Position numbers and translations under genes: made by a program. The notes under the pieces were generated by a model. It did not search any database. It saw only the letters and a program-made list of their open reading frames with translations, and had not been told where the DNA came from. 42,513 nucleotides of DNA from Bacteroidetes bacterium MED-G13 (GTDB taxonomy: Bacteria > Bacteroidota > Bacteroidia > Flavobacteriales > Flavobacteriaceae). The stretch spans positions 1 through 42,513 of the forward strand of contig NTKO01000008.1 in NCBI GenBank assembly GCA_002457735.1, in the 5' to 3' direction. Of the stretch, positions 1 through 7,520 are shown one piece after another. How positions within the stretch are numbered: position 1 is the first letter of the stretch; each line of letters opens with the position of its first letter.

Positions 1-1
1 G

Positions 2-817
2 CAAATAGATTGTCCAAATGGTAATAGTGGTTGTGATGATTGGGATAGGTTTGCAAATGTTAAAGTTAAAGACAACTCATCTGGAAATTGGTTTGAGATT
101 GGGAGATATATAACTCCTTACTGGACAGGCACTCAAGTACTTGAAAGAGGATTAGAGTTTGATGTGACTGATTTTAAATTTCTACTAACAGGTCCTACAG
201 AGTTGAGAATTTACATAGAAAACTGGACTGCAAAACCTGATATTATTTCAATTGATTTTGATTATGTGGTTGGAACTCCAGATTATCAAAACTATGAAGT
301 CTCTGAAGTTTTAAATCTTCACTCGAATTCAATTGATTGTGTTCCTTATGGTGTCACACACAATGTAGACTTAGAGAAATCTATACTCATACCTGCCGAA
401 GCTGAAAGTACTCATTTTAGAACAATTATCTCTGGTTGGGGCCATGCTACCCCAACCGATAGTGATGGCAGACCGTGTGCAGAGTGGTGCTATAGAACAC
501 ATGAAATCAAAATAAATAATTTTCCAACATTTCAGCATTATATGGGGCCGATTGGGTGTCCATCAAATCCTATTAATGATGAACAGGAGCCTGGAAACTG
601 GGAGCCCAACAGAGCGGGATGGTGTCCAGGAATGACAGTTCCGGTTAGAAAGGATAATATTATTGACATGTCTTTAAATGGATCTCCTTTTATTTTTGAA
701 TATGATTTTCAAGACTGGACAAGTAATGGAGCTGGTGGTAATGCATTTTACGCTATCTCTACATATGTAGTTGTAAAAAGTAATTCTGAAATTAATCCAG
801 CAGTAATTCAAGACTAG
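2..817 (+). CDS. PNGase F-type peptide-N-glycosidase, 5' end outside window
   Basis: The reading frame is open from the first bases, so the gene is cut by the window edge. A GTG at 164 is internal, not the start. The product aligns closely, from memory, with Elizabethkingia PNGase F, which cleaves the Asn-GlcNAc amide bond of N-glycoproteins. The three acidic residues known to matter in that enzyme (Asp60, Glu118, Glu206) have counterparts: Asp in CDDWDRF (codon 44-46), Glu in YIENW (218-220) and Glu in CAEWC (482-484). Other shared segments are GRYITPYW, ISGWGHA, NRAGWCPGM and NAFYAIS. Paired cysteines suggest an exported, disulfide-bonded protein, but the signal peptide is not in view. It covers both beta-sandwich halves of the family apart from the N-terminus. 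A flavin monooxygenase starts one base after its stop. The family call is firm; substrate is inferred from homology. Confidence 0.93.
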   Translation, partial: QIDCPNGNSGCDDWDRFANVKVKDNSSGNWFEIGRYITPYWTGTQVLERGLEFDVTDFKFLLTGPTELRIYIENWTAKPDIISIDFDYVVGTPDYQNYEVSEVLNLHSNSIDCVPYGVTHNVDLEKSILIPAEAESTHFRTIISGWGHATPTDSDGRPCAEWCYRTHEIKINNFPTFQHYMGPIGCPSNPINDEQEPGNWEPNRAGWCPGMTVPVRKDNIIDMSLNGSPFIFEYDFQDWTSNGAGGNAFYAISTYVVVKSNSEINPAVIQD

Positions 818-818
818 A

Positions 819-2270
819 TTGAAAATAGATCTGCAAACCGATATTCTTATAATTGGCGCTGGAATTTCTGGTATTGGTGCAGCTTGTCATCTTGAAAGAA
901 AAAACAAAAATAAAAACTATATAGTTCTCGAATCTAGAGAAGAAATTGGAGGTACTTGGAGCCTATTCAAATATCCTGGCATAAGGTCTGATTCCGATAT
1001 GTACACATTTGGTTATTCTTTCAAAACATGGGATAACCAGCAATCTTTTGCAGATGGCCCTAATATTTTGAAATATCTAAAAAGTGCTGTTGATGATTTT
1101 AAAATAAAGGACAAAATAAAATTTAATTGTAAAGTTAATCATGTTAATTTTAATAAATCGACAAATAAATGGACCATTAAATATTTTGATAAATCTAAGG
1201 ATAAAGAAAGAATAATTGAAAGTTCAATAATCTTTTCATGTACTGGATACTATAATTACAAAGAAGCACACTTGCCTGAATATAAAAATTCAGAAAGTTT
1301 TAAAGGGAAAATCATTCACCCCCAATTTTGGCCTAAGAATTTTGACTACAAAAACAAAAAAGTTGCTGTAATTGGAAGTGGGGCAACAGCAGTAACCCTA
1401 GTTCCAGCATTGAGCAAATTTACTTCCAATATTGTTATGATTCAAAGGTCGCCAACATATATCGGAGCCTTTCCAAATAAAGATGCTTTGAGTTCATTTC
1501 TAAAAAAAATTCTGCCTAAAAAATTTGCACATAAATTAATCCGATTCAAAAATATTTTGCTGCAAATATTATTTTTTCAGGCATGTAAGATATTGCCTAA
1601 ATTGACGAAAAAGTGGATTGTTAATAGCGCTAAAAAAAGACTTGGACAATTTCCAGTAAAGCCCCATTTTGAACCAAAATACAATCCTTGGGATCAAAGG
1701 TTTTGTGTTGCACCTGATGGAGACTTGTTTAAATGTATAAGGGATGGCAAAGCTGAAATTATAACTGACCAAATTGAGTCTTTTTACGATAATGGAATTA
1801 AATTAAAATCAGGAAAAAAAATAGAAACAGAAATAATTATTAGTGCAACTGGTCTAAAACTATTGGCATTTGGAGATATAAAGATAACGATTGATAATAT
1901 GCCATTTAATCCTTCAAAGAGTACTACATACAAAGGATTGATGTTAAGTGGTTTACCCAATTTGATATTTTTTGCAGGCTACACGAATGCATCATGGACT
2001 TTAAAAAGTGATCTTACAAGTGAGTATTCAAGTAGATTAATGAAAATAATGGATAAAAAAAGTTATTCATCTTTTGTAGCTTTAACAAATGGAGATGAGA
2101 TGGAAACCATTCCACTACTCAACTTGAACTCAGGGTACATAAATAGGTCTTCTAACATTTTTCCTAGGCAAGGTAGTAAACTTCCATGGAGGCTATACCA
2201 GAACTATTTCTTTGATTATAAGATGCTAAGAATAAATGGAATCGAAGATAAATTTCTATCTTTCAATTAA
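819..2270 (+). CDS. Flavin-containing (Baeyer-Villiger type) monooxygenase
   Basis: The product is a 483-residue two-dinucleotide-binding flavoprotein. An FAD Rossmann motif GAGISG lies at residues 13-18, followed by EEIGGTW. A second, NADPH-type GSGATA lies at 186-191. Between them, FKGKIIHPQFWP at 161-172 fits the Baeyer-Villiger fingerprint FxGxxxHxxxWP, so the enzyme probably uses NADPH and O2 to oxygenate a ketone, aldehyde or related compound. The substrate cannot be read from the sequence. The start is TTG, one base after the PNGase stop, so the two may be cotranscribed. No ATG lies nearer the conserved N-terminal beta strand. A generic FMO (N- or S-oxygenase) is the main alternative. 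Confidence 0.9.
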   Translation: MKIDLQTDILIIGAGISGIGAACHLERKNKNKNYIVLESREEIGGTWSLFKYPGIRSDSDMYTFGYSFKTWDNQQSFADGPNILKYLKSAVDDFKIKDKIKFNCKVNHVNFNKSTNKWTIKYFDKSKDKERIIESSIIFSCTGYYNYKEAHLPEYKNSESFKGKIIHPQFWPKNFDYKNKKVAVIGSGATAVTLVPALSKFTSNIVMIQRSPTYIGAFPNKDALSSFLKKILPKKFAHKLIRFKNILLQILFFQACKILPKLTKKWIVNSAKKRLGQFPVKPHFEPKYNPWDQRFCVAPDGDLFKCIRDGKAEIITDQIESFYDNGIKLKSGKKIETEIIISATGLKLLAFGDIKITIDNMPFNPSKSTTYKGLMLSGLPNLIFFAGYTNASWTLKSDLTSEYSSRLMKIMDKKSYSSFVALTNGDEMETIPLLNLNSGYINRSSNIFPRQGSKLPWRLYQNYFFDYKMLRINGIEDKFLSFN

Positions 2271-2278
2271 TTAAATTA

Positions 2279-2629
2279 ATGCAAATGAATACTAATCTTG
2301 TAATTGTGGTTTTTACTTCATTTTCATTTATCATTTATGGTATAAATTCATTTACATCTAACAGAATGGTCAATGAATATGTAAGATGGGGTTTTGGAAA
2401 GTATAGAAAAATAATTGGGTTAAGTCAAATCTTGTGTGGAACCGGGTTGCTAATTGGACTTAAGTGGTTGGTATTACTTCAATTTACATCATTGTCATTG
2501 ATAATTATGATGTCATTAGCGATTTTAGTAAGAGTTAAAATAAATGATAATATTTCAGAAGTTCTTCCAGCAATTACTTACTTATTGTTAAGTTGTTTGA
2601 TTTTTTTCAATACATTGAATTATAATTAA
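2279..2629 (+). CDS. DoxX-like small membrane protein
   Basis: This 116-residue protein has four hydrophobic segments. A central stretch with EYVRWGF and YRKIIGLSQILCGTGLLIG resembles the DoxX-like family, small four-helix membrane proteins whose biochemical role is mostly undefined. It starts 8 nt after the monooxygenase stop and so may belong to the same transcript. The family assignment rests on the fold pattern and the GxxxxxxG-like segment and is moderately sure. No function is proposed. Confidence 0.7.
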   Translation: MQMNTNLVIVVFTSFSFIIYGINSFTSNRMVNEYVRWGFGKYRKIIGLSQILCGTGLLIGLKWLVLLQFTSLSLIIMMSLAILVRVKINDNISEVLPAITYLLLSCLIFFNTLNYN

Positions 2630-2647
2630 ATACAATACTTTTAAAAA

Positions 2648-3067
2648 ATGAACTGGAAGTGTAAACACACTTGGAAAAGATCAATTAATAATACTTTGTG
2701 GTGTTTGCTTGGTTGTTCAATTGGGGATTTTGGAACAATATTCTTTTTGCAGTCCATAGAACACACCTTTAGTATTACTACTGTAATGTCTTTAGCAATA
2801 TTAAATGGGCTAATTTCATCCATTATTTTAGAAACTTTAATTTTACTGAAACAAATGAATTTTAGGAGTGCAATAAATACAGCTTTAGGAATGAGCTTTA
2901 TTTCAATGATTGGTATGGAGTTATCAATGAATATCACTGATATTATTTTAACTGGAGGTGCTATGCTAACCTGGTGGGCCATCCCTATTATGTTGTTTGT
3001 AGGGTTTTCTACACCTCTTCCATATAATTACTATAAATTAAAAAAGTATAATATAGGATGTCATTAA
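2648..3067 (+). CDS. DUF4396 family membrane protein
   Basis: This 139-residue protein has about four membrane segments. The N-terminal LLGCSIGD, the central MSFISMIGMELSMNITD and the C-terminal PYNYYKLKKYNIGCH match the layout I recall for DUF4396 (LGCAIGD, a Met/Glu-rich helix, PVNxxLIxxGxGHA). DUF4396 proteins often sit near DoxX-like or metal-handling genes, and here a DoxX-like gene lies 18 nt upstream. The conserved Cys, Met, Glu and Asp in the helices would suit a metal or heme role, but that is speculation. The long antisense frame over the same bases is a shadow. Confidence 0.75.
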   Translation: MNWKCKHTWKRSINNTLWCLLGCSIGDFGTIFFLQSIEHTFSITTVMSLAILNGLISSIILETLILLKQMNFRSAINTALGMSFISMIGMELSMNITDIILTGGAMLTWWAIPIMLFVGFSTPLPYNYYKLKKYNIGCH

Positions 3068-3112
3068 ATTTATAACTTTCTATATTTAATTTAAACTAAT
3101 ATTTAAATAGCT

Positions 3113-3571
3113 ATGAAAAAACTACTGATTACTTTAATTGCTGCTTCTTTGATAAACCTCAGCTGTGAAAATTCAATTGCCGAAGCTTATAATCCAAATG
3201 AGATAATATTTGTAGTAGAAATGAATAGTAACAAAGGAAAATCATATGATGATATTGCAGAATTTTCAAAGTTCTATACTAAAGCAATTGATAAAAAAGA
3301 GCCTAATTCATTAGGCTGGGGGTTTTTTGATTCTGGTGAGCAAATTGTTTTAATTGAAAGATACTTAGACGGTGATGCAATGATGCAGCATTCAAAAAAT
3401 ATTTCTGAAGGAGGCATACTTGAAACTCATTTTGTAAAGTTTATGGAACATTTTACAATTAATAAAATTGACGTCTTTGGTAACGCTTCTGATGAACTAA
3501 AAGAATTTGTTAAACCTTTTGGGTTGCCCTTCTACTTTCACCCTGAATTTGCTAAATTCAGTAGAAACTGA
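3113..3571 (+). CDS. Lipoprotein with ABM-like (dimeric alpha/beta barrel) domain
   Basis: The product has 152 residues. A signal peptide with lipobox LINLSC predicts lipid attachment at Cys19. The mature part (FVVEMN, then a helix, NSLGWGFF, IVLIERYLDGDAMMQH) has the beta-alpha-beta rhythm and the E-x-(Y/W)-x(4-5)-A-x(2)-H element of the antibiotic-biosynthesis-monooxygenase/Dabb barrel. These domains often dimerise and bind a quinone-like or other small ligand. An exported lipidated version is unusual, and no catalytic residue is certain. The CIA30-family gene follows after 3 nt, so the two are probably cotranscribed. Confidence 0.62.
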   Translation: MKKLLITLIAASLINLSCENSIAEAYNPNEIIFVVEMNSNKGKSYDDIAEFSKFYTKAIDKKEPNSLGWGFFDSGEQIVLIERYLDGDAMMQHSKNISEGGILETHFVKFMEHFTINKIDVFGNASDELKEFVKPFGLPFYFHPEFAKFSRN

Positions 3572-3574
3572 CAA

Positions 3575-4117
3575 ATGAAAAAAATAATACTGTTTCTTTT
3601 TTCAATAACTATCATGCAAAACCAAAATCAAGATTTGATTAATACTTCTAAAAATATTGGTATAAATAATTGGAGCATTGTTAACGATGATGTAATGGGT
3701 GGTGTTTCTACTTCAGAAATAACTCTAAATGAAAAAAATAAATTAGTTTTTCAGGGTAATTTATCTCTTGAGAATAATGGTGGGTTTGCATCAATTCGAT
3801 TAAATATTAGTGAAAAAAATCTGGATGATGTAAATTCTTTTGAGCTTAGATTCAAAGGCGATGGTAATATATACAAACTTAGGCTAAGACAAAACAATAG
3901 TCGTGTTTCCTATTCTTGTGATTTTAAATCCAAAAAAAACGAATGGATGGTTGTAAAACTCCCGTTAGAGAAATTTATAGCAACTTGGAGGGGGTATACT
4001 TATAAAGAATATGCTGATTTAGAAGCAGAAAAAATAACTTCATTAAGTCTTCTTATTTCTGACAAACAGCAAGGCCGTTTTAATTTAGAAATAGATTATA
4101 TAAAAGCTGTAAAATGA
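3575..4117 (+). CDS. CIA30 (NDUFAF1-like) family protein
   Basis: This 180-residue protein has WSIVNDDVMGGVSTS near residues 33-47 and GGFASIRL near residue 70. These are hallmarks of the CIA30 family, a galactose-binding-like beta sandwich named for a mitochondrial complex I assembly factor. In bacteria the role is unclear, and many members act outside complex I assembly. The hydrophobic start (MKKIILFLFSIT) may be a signal peptide. The gene lies 3 nt after the ABM-like lipoprotein gene. Its TGA stop is contained in an ATGA that begins a short repeat remnant (4114-4125). Confidence 0.85.
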   Translation: MKKIILFLFSITIMQNQNQDLINTSKNIGINNWSIVNDDVMGGVSTSEITLNEKNKLVFQGNLSLENNGGFASIRLNISEKNLDDVNSFELRFKGDGNIYKLRLRQNNSRVSYSCDFKSKKNEWMVVKLPLEKFIATWRGYTYKEYADLEAEKITSLSLLISDKQQGRFNLEIDYIKAVK

Positions 4118-4125
4118 AAAAGCTT
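4114..4125 (+). repeat. Weak remnant of MKKL-start repeat
   Basis: The twelve bases ATGAAAAAGCTT match the first eleven of the repeat seen complete at 12556 and 8110. The ATG overlaps the stop of the upstream gene (ATGA). It is short, and only the recurrence of the same placement elsewhere makes it worth listing. Confidence 0.35.
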
Positions 4126-4151
4126 AAACAATAAATATTTTAAAAACTCGA

Positions 4152-4505
4152 ATGAGAATCATTGTTATTTTATTATCATTTTTAATTTTATTTCAAAGCT
4201 GTTTTAGTTATCGGACAGTAAATTACAGTGAAATTTCAGATGATAAAAAACAAAAGGTTGAAGTTGAAATGCTAGATAGAACAAAATTCAGTGGTCAATT
4301 AGTATCCACAGATGATAAATCAATGACTTTTGATAATAATGGGATCGAACAAAAAGTTCTTAAGAAAGATATTTATGAAATTAAAATCAAAAAGTTTTCA
4401 ATTCTTAAAACTCTAGGTAAAATTGCCAAAGGAGGTGCCTGGGTAGCAGCCTCAGCAGGTATTCTTTTTATTTATGCTCTATCAAAATCTGATGGAATTC
4501 CATAA
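4152..4505 (+). CDS. Small lipoprotein, unknown function
   Basis: I do not recognise this 117-residue protein. It has a clear lipobox (LILFQSC) with the acylated Cys at residue 17. Next comes a soluble part with an SM-like/beta-rich pattern (VEVEMLDRTKFSGQLVS, then DDKSMTFDNNG). It ends in a glycine/alanine-rich hydrophobic segment (GGAWVAASAGILFIYAL) that could span or associate with a membrane. Coding is supported by the signal peptide and by spacing with its neighbours. Confidence 0.7.
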   Translation: MRIIVILLSFLILFQSCFSYRTVNYSEISDDKKQKVEVEMLDRTKFSGQLVSTDDKSMTFDNNGIEQKVLKKDIYEIKIKKFSILKTLGKIAKGGAWVAASAGILFIYALSKSDGIP

Positions 4506-4557
4506 TCAGCACCTTCATATAATAAATAATTTAAATTGAATATTATGAAAATAAAAA

Positions 4558-4570
4558 ATGAAAAAGCTAA
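4558..4570 (+). repeat. MKKL-start repeat, 13-bp copy
   Basis: ATGAAAAAGCTAA is identical to the first 13 bases of the full copies at 8110 and 12556, and the match then ends abruptly. It provides the first codons of the small membrane protein gene. Confidence 0.55.
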
Positions 4571-4764
4571 ATTCTCCAAACAATAATCATTATATCTTTT
4601 TTTGCGCTGTTATCTTTGATGTGTTTTTCTTATATAATTTAATTCAATATATCCGTTTCGGACTCGATACACATTTATATGGGTTTCTTATTTCTTTAGG
4701 TGCTGGTATTATAGTTCTTATATATCTTTGGAAAAACAATTACTTCCCACGAAACGAAAACTAG
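4558..4764 (+). CDS. Small two-helix membrane protein, unknown
   Basis: This 68-residue protein is predicted to have two membrane helices (roughly residues 13-32 and 41-58), a charged C-terminus and no recognisable family. Its first 13 bases (ATGAAAAAGCTAA) are identical to the start of the dispersed repeat, after which the sequence diverges at once. The start codon may therefore have been supplied by a repeat remnant. Confidence 0.55.
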   Translation: MKKLNSPNNNHYIFFCAVIFDVFFLYNLIQYIRFGLDTHLYGFLISLGAGIIVLIYLWKNNYFPRNEN

Positions 4765-4767
4765 AGT

Positions 4768-4790
4768 ATGAAAAAAACAAATACTATTTG
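4768..4790 (+). repeat. Degenerate MKKL-start repeat between convergent genes
   Basis: ATGAAAAAAACAAATACTAT, followed by TTG, resembles the repeat with substitutions at bases 9-12. It starts 3 nt after the stop at 4764 and lies just before the end of the minus-strand gene at 4794. Placement after a stop and between convergent genes repeats the pattern at 7497. Confidence 0.45.
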
Positions 4791-4793
4791 TTT

Positions 4794-5006
4794 CTAACAA
4801 CAACCACAGTTTTTTTGTGAAATATGGTTTTTAGACTTTTTTATATTGCAACTGTAGATAGGATATTTAGAAAGAAATAATTCGGCTAACATAACATTGG
4901 AAATAAAGCTATCAGCTCCAAATTTATTTCTTAATGTAGAGCCAAATTCTTCAATAGTATATAACTTATTTTCAATACCTAAAGGATTGTTGCCACTTTC
5001 TTTCAT
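4794..5006 (-). CDS. Small Cys-tailed protein after cruF, unknown
   Basis: This 70-residue soluble protein is not one I recognise. Its C-terminus (HISQKNCGCC) holds three closely spaced cysteines that could bind metal or be modified. It begins 9 nt after the cruF stop, so it is probably the last gene of the crtD-cruF transcript, and that position is the best support for it being real. Confidence 0.5.
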   Translation of the reverse strand: MKESGNNPLGIENKLYTIEEFGSTLRNKFGADSFISNVMLAELFLSKYPIYSCNIKKSKNHISQKNCGCC

Positions 5007-5015
5007 ATTATGAGT

Positions 5016-5648
5016 TCAGATTAAATTAAGGGAACTAAAGAACAGAAAAAAAGCAGCATATAAATTAATTGAAACAAATTTCTCTTTTTCATGAAATAAC
5101 AAGTTGTATATAGTTTGAGTAAATAATCCAATGATAAACCATCCAAGGTAATTAGTAAATGGAACCATTAAATTTTTAAATCTCCACATATCTAATTTTG
5201 GGGCTACAGGCTCCATAACAAAATCCATAAATAACATTAAAAATGCCCCAATAATAACTGTCAATAGAGGGCTCTTATTTTTTGTTAAAAAAGTAGCGAT
5301 ATTTCCAGAAATAGCCGTCAGTATTATCCAATTTACTCCAATCAAAAAAGGCACACCAAATAACTTAAAACCTAGGTTGTTTCCATATTGATAATCACCA
5401 AAAATTAAACCATAATTTACACCTAAAATCTCTGTTACCATTCCAATAAAGAAGATTAACAAAATGGATATTGTTTGATGCTTTGATTTTAAATTAAAAT
5501 TTAAAAATAAAATTATTGACATCAAATAAAGATTTAAAGAAGTAAAACCTGCAAAGAAATCTAAGTCATAAAATAACATCCCCAAGAAGCCAGAAATATG
5601 AACTAGCCAAATTATAAATATCGATATGTTTTTTTTATTGGCTTTCAA
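5016..5648 (-). CDS. cruF: Carotenoid biosynthesis protein, CruF family (1',2'-hydratase)
   Basis: This 210-residue integral membrane protein has six to seven helices. GMVTEILGVNYGLIFGDYQYG and LFGVPFLIGVNWI are diagnostic of the DUF422/CruF family, as is the acidic DFVMEPVA in a later helix. CruF hydrates the 1',2' end of a psi-end carotenoid in routes to myxol- or saproxanthin-type pigments. The start is TTG and overlaps the 3' end of crtD by 14 nt, so the two are translationally close and almost surely one operon. The product pigment is inferred, since other steps lie outside the window. Confidence 0.85.
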   Translation of the reverse strand: MKANKKNISIFIIWLVHISGFLGMLFYDLDFFAGFTSLNLYLMSIILFLNFNLKSKHQTISILLIFFIGMVTEILGVNYGLIFGDYQYGNNLGFKLFGVPFLIGVNWIILTAISGNIATFLTKNKSPLLTVIIGAFLMLFMDFVMEPVAPKLDMWRFKNLMVPFTNYLGWFIIGLFTQTIYNLLFHEKEKFVSINLYAAFFLFFSSLNLI

Positions 5649-7095
5649 TTAAATCAGAAACTATTTTTGATGATAAAATCGCCAATGGAATTCCTCCACC
5701 AGGGTGTACACTCCCCCCACAAAAAAATAGATTTTTTATTTTCTTTGTGAAATTTGGATGCCTCATAAAAGAAGACATAATATTGTTACTAGAGCTTCCA
5801 TAAAGAGAGCCGTTAAATGAATTTGTGTTTGATTCTAAATCAATTGGGCTGTAAACTTTTTCCTTTACAATATTTTTTCCAATTTCAACACCTAGTGTTT
5901 TTTCAAGCTTATTAATTATTTTTTTTCTAGTAATCTTAATTTGTCTATCCCAATCTTGATTTAGATTATATGGCGAATTTATCATTACAAACCAATTTTC
6001 AGAATTTTTCGGAGCATCCTTTGACACATCCTTACATGAAATATTAACGTAAACAGTAGGATCATCAAAAATTTCCTTTTTTTCAAAAATTGCATTAAAC
6101 TCTTCTTCATAATTCGAAGAAAAAAATATGTTATGTAAGTCTAATTCATCATAAGTTCCATTAATTCCCCAATAAAAAATTAGAGCGGAACTAGAACTTT
6201 CATTTTTCAAAGACCTATGCTTAAACTTCTGTTTTAATAATTCTTTATAGGTGAAATTTACATCAACATTTGATACAATAATATCAGACTCAATCACCTC
6301 ATTATTTACTCTTATTTTCTTAGCAATATTTTTTTCTAAAATAATTTCATCAACATTACAATTAAAATGAAATTTTACGCCAACATGCTTAGCTAAATTA
6401 AATATAGCATTTGTTATTTCATACATTCCGCCATGGGGGATAAATGTCCCAAAATGATTTTCCAAATGTTGAATTAATGTCATCATTCCAGGTGTTTTGT
6501 AGGGTGACGAGCCATTATAAGTTGCATACCTGTCAAATATTTGTATTAGGTATTTATTTTTTAACTCGTCAGAATTCACCTCATTTAATGTTCTATTAAT
6601 CTGGAAAATATTTAAATTAAAAAGGGCTTTAATTGTTTCAAGATTTAAAAAGCTAGAAAACCTGTGGAGTGATTTTTTCAGAAAAATCTTCTCCGTTAAA
6701 TCATATTTTATTTTAGCTTTTTTTAAATATTTATTAACCACTGACTCTTCCACCTGAAATTTATTTTTAACCTCTTTTAAGAATTTTTTATTTTCTGAAA
6801 AAGCAGTAAATTTTGTTTTGTCATCCCAAAAATATTTACAATGTATTTCCTTTTTTTTGTAGTTAAAATAATCCCTGGGGTTTAGATCAAATAGTTCAAA
6901 TAATTCATCAACTAAGAATGGCATCGTAAATAAGGAAGGGCCAGCGTCAAATCTAAACTCATCCAATTTGAAAGTGTTTAGTTTCCCTCCAGGCATTTTA
7001 TTTTTTTCATAAACATCAACATCAAAGCCCATTGATTTTAGCCGAATTGCGGCAGATATTCCACTTACACCAGAGCCTATTATTGATACTTTCAT
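5635..7095 (-). CDS. crtD: CrtI-family carotenoid desaturase, probably CrtD
   Basis: This 486-residue FAD-dependent desaturase has the N-terminal dinucleotide fold SIIGSGVSGISAAIRL (GxGxxG near residues 7-12), then PGGKLNTF and FDAGPSLFTMP. Its C-terminal FAD motif is LFFCGGSVHPGGGIPLAILS. The family covers phytoene desaturase (CrtI) and the 3,4-desaturase CrtD. Overlap with cruF favours CrtD, which acts on the 1'-hydroxylated end made by CruF. Divergence from a short upstream gene leaves about 220 bp holding a candidate minus-strand promoter at 7217-7244. Confidence 0.82.
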   Translation of the reverse strand: MKVSIIGSGVSGISAAIRLKSMGFDVDVYEKNKMPGGKLNTFKLDEFRFDAGPSLFTMPFLVDELFELFDLNPRDYFNYKKKEIHCKYFWDDKTKFTAFSENKKFLKEVKNKFQVEESVVNKYLKKAKIKYDLTEKIFLKKSLHRFSSFLNLETIKALFNLNIFQINRTLNEVNSDELKNKYLIQIFDRYATYNGSSPYKTPGMMTLIQHLENHFGTFIPHGGMYEITNAIFNLAKHVGVKFHFNCNVDEIILEKNIAKKIRVNNEVIESDIIVSNVDVNFTYKELLKQKFKHRSLKNESSSSALIFYWGINGTYDELDLHNIFFSSNYEEEFNAIFEKKEIFDDPTVYVNISCKDVSKDAPKNSENWFVMINSPYNLNQDWDRQIKITRKKIINKLEKTLGVEIGKNIVKEKVYSPIDLESNTNSFNGSLYGSSSNNIMSSFMRHPNFTKKIKNLFFCGGSVHPGGGIPLAILSSKIVSDLIESQ

Positions 7096-7216
7096 TTATA
7101 AATAAAACTTACTTGCAATTTAAATGCCGTTTCTAATAACTCAAAGTAAAAAGCATTGTGAAATTCATAATTTTTTTGATAATTTTTTAAACTTTGTTTA
7201 AGTGTTATATGTATAT

Positions 7217-7244
7217 CAAACATATACCATTATGTATAGCGCAA
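7217..7244 (-). promoter_or_regulatory. Candidate promoter for crtD-cruF
   Basis: Read on the minus strand, TTG (7242-7244), 17 nt and TATGTTTG (7217-7224) resemble the Bacteroidota -33/-7 promoter (TTG, about 19 nt, TAnnTTTG). It would give a 5' leader of roughly 115 nt. The spacing is a little short, so confidence is modest. Confidence 0.4.
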
Positions 7245-7252
7245 CTTACTAT
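7242..7252 (+). repeat. CAACTTACTAT leader core, copy 1
   Basis: CAACTTACTAT occurs here, at 8070-8080 and at 9355-9365, and with one change at 8784-8794. Each copy lies tens of bases before a short plus-strand reading frame. This copy is embedded in a longer weakly similar stretch running to about 7295. Confidence 0.45.
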
Positions 7253-7292
7253 AAACCATAAACAACTTTTTTACTAATTTTAACCCTAACTA

Positions 7293-7316
7293 ATGAAAAA
7301 GATAAAACTATTATAT
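7293..7316 (+). repeat. Degenerate MKKL-start repeat
   Basis: ATGAAAAAGATAAAACTATT and the next four bases match the full repeat with a few substitutions. The tract sits directly before the ATG of the small membrane gene at 7318, where it could act as part of the leader. Confidence 0.45.
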
Positions 7317-7317
7317 A

Positions 7318-7500
7318 ATGAAATTTAGTTGGTCTGAAACTATTTTATGGCTGTCCATATTGAGTCTTACAGTTACTATGAGTGCTGAATTTATTTCTGA
7401 TTATATAGGTATTGATGCTTGGACAATACTCTATTTTGGAATTGGTCTTGTTGCAATTGCAGTGTTTTTAATAGTATTAAAGTTTAAAAAAAAGAAATGA
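7318..7500 (+). CDS. Small membrane protein, unknown
   Basis: This 60-residue protein has two predicted helices (about 10-27 and 35-54), a lysine-rich tail (KFKKKK) and no recognised family. The positive-inside tail suggests a genuine small membrane protein. Its TGA stop overlaps the ATG of a repeat copy (ATGA at 7497). Confidence 0.5.
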   Translation: MKFSWSETILWLSILSLTVTMSAEFISDYIGIDAWTILYFGIGLVAIAVFLIVLKFKKKK

Positions 7501-7520
7501 AAAAGCTAATACTATTACTA
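7497..7520 (+). repeat. MKKL-start repeat, 24-bp perfect copy at a convergent gene junction
   Basis: Twenty-four bases are identical to the start of the full copies at 8110 and 12556. The leading ATGA contains the stop of the plus-strand gene ending at 7500. The terminal CTA at 7518-7520 is the TAG stop of the minus-strand methyltransferase. The repeat therefore exactly fills the junction. Confidence 0.75.

Noticed and set aside
164-166. GTG as the start of the PNGase gene
   Set aside because: Upstream in-frame codons from base 2 encode conserved PNGase F sequence, including the catalytic Asp segment.
2641-2982. 113-residue minus-strand frame
   Set aside because: It is antisense to the DUF4396 gene, which has recognisable motifs.
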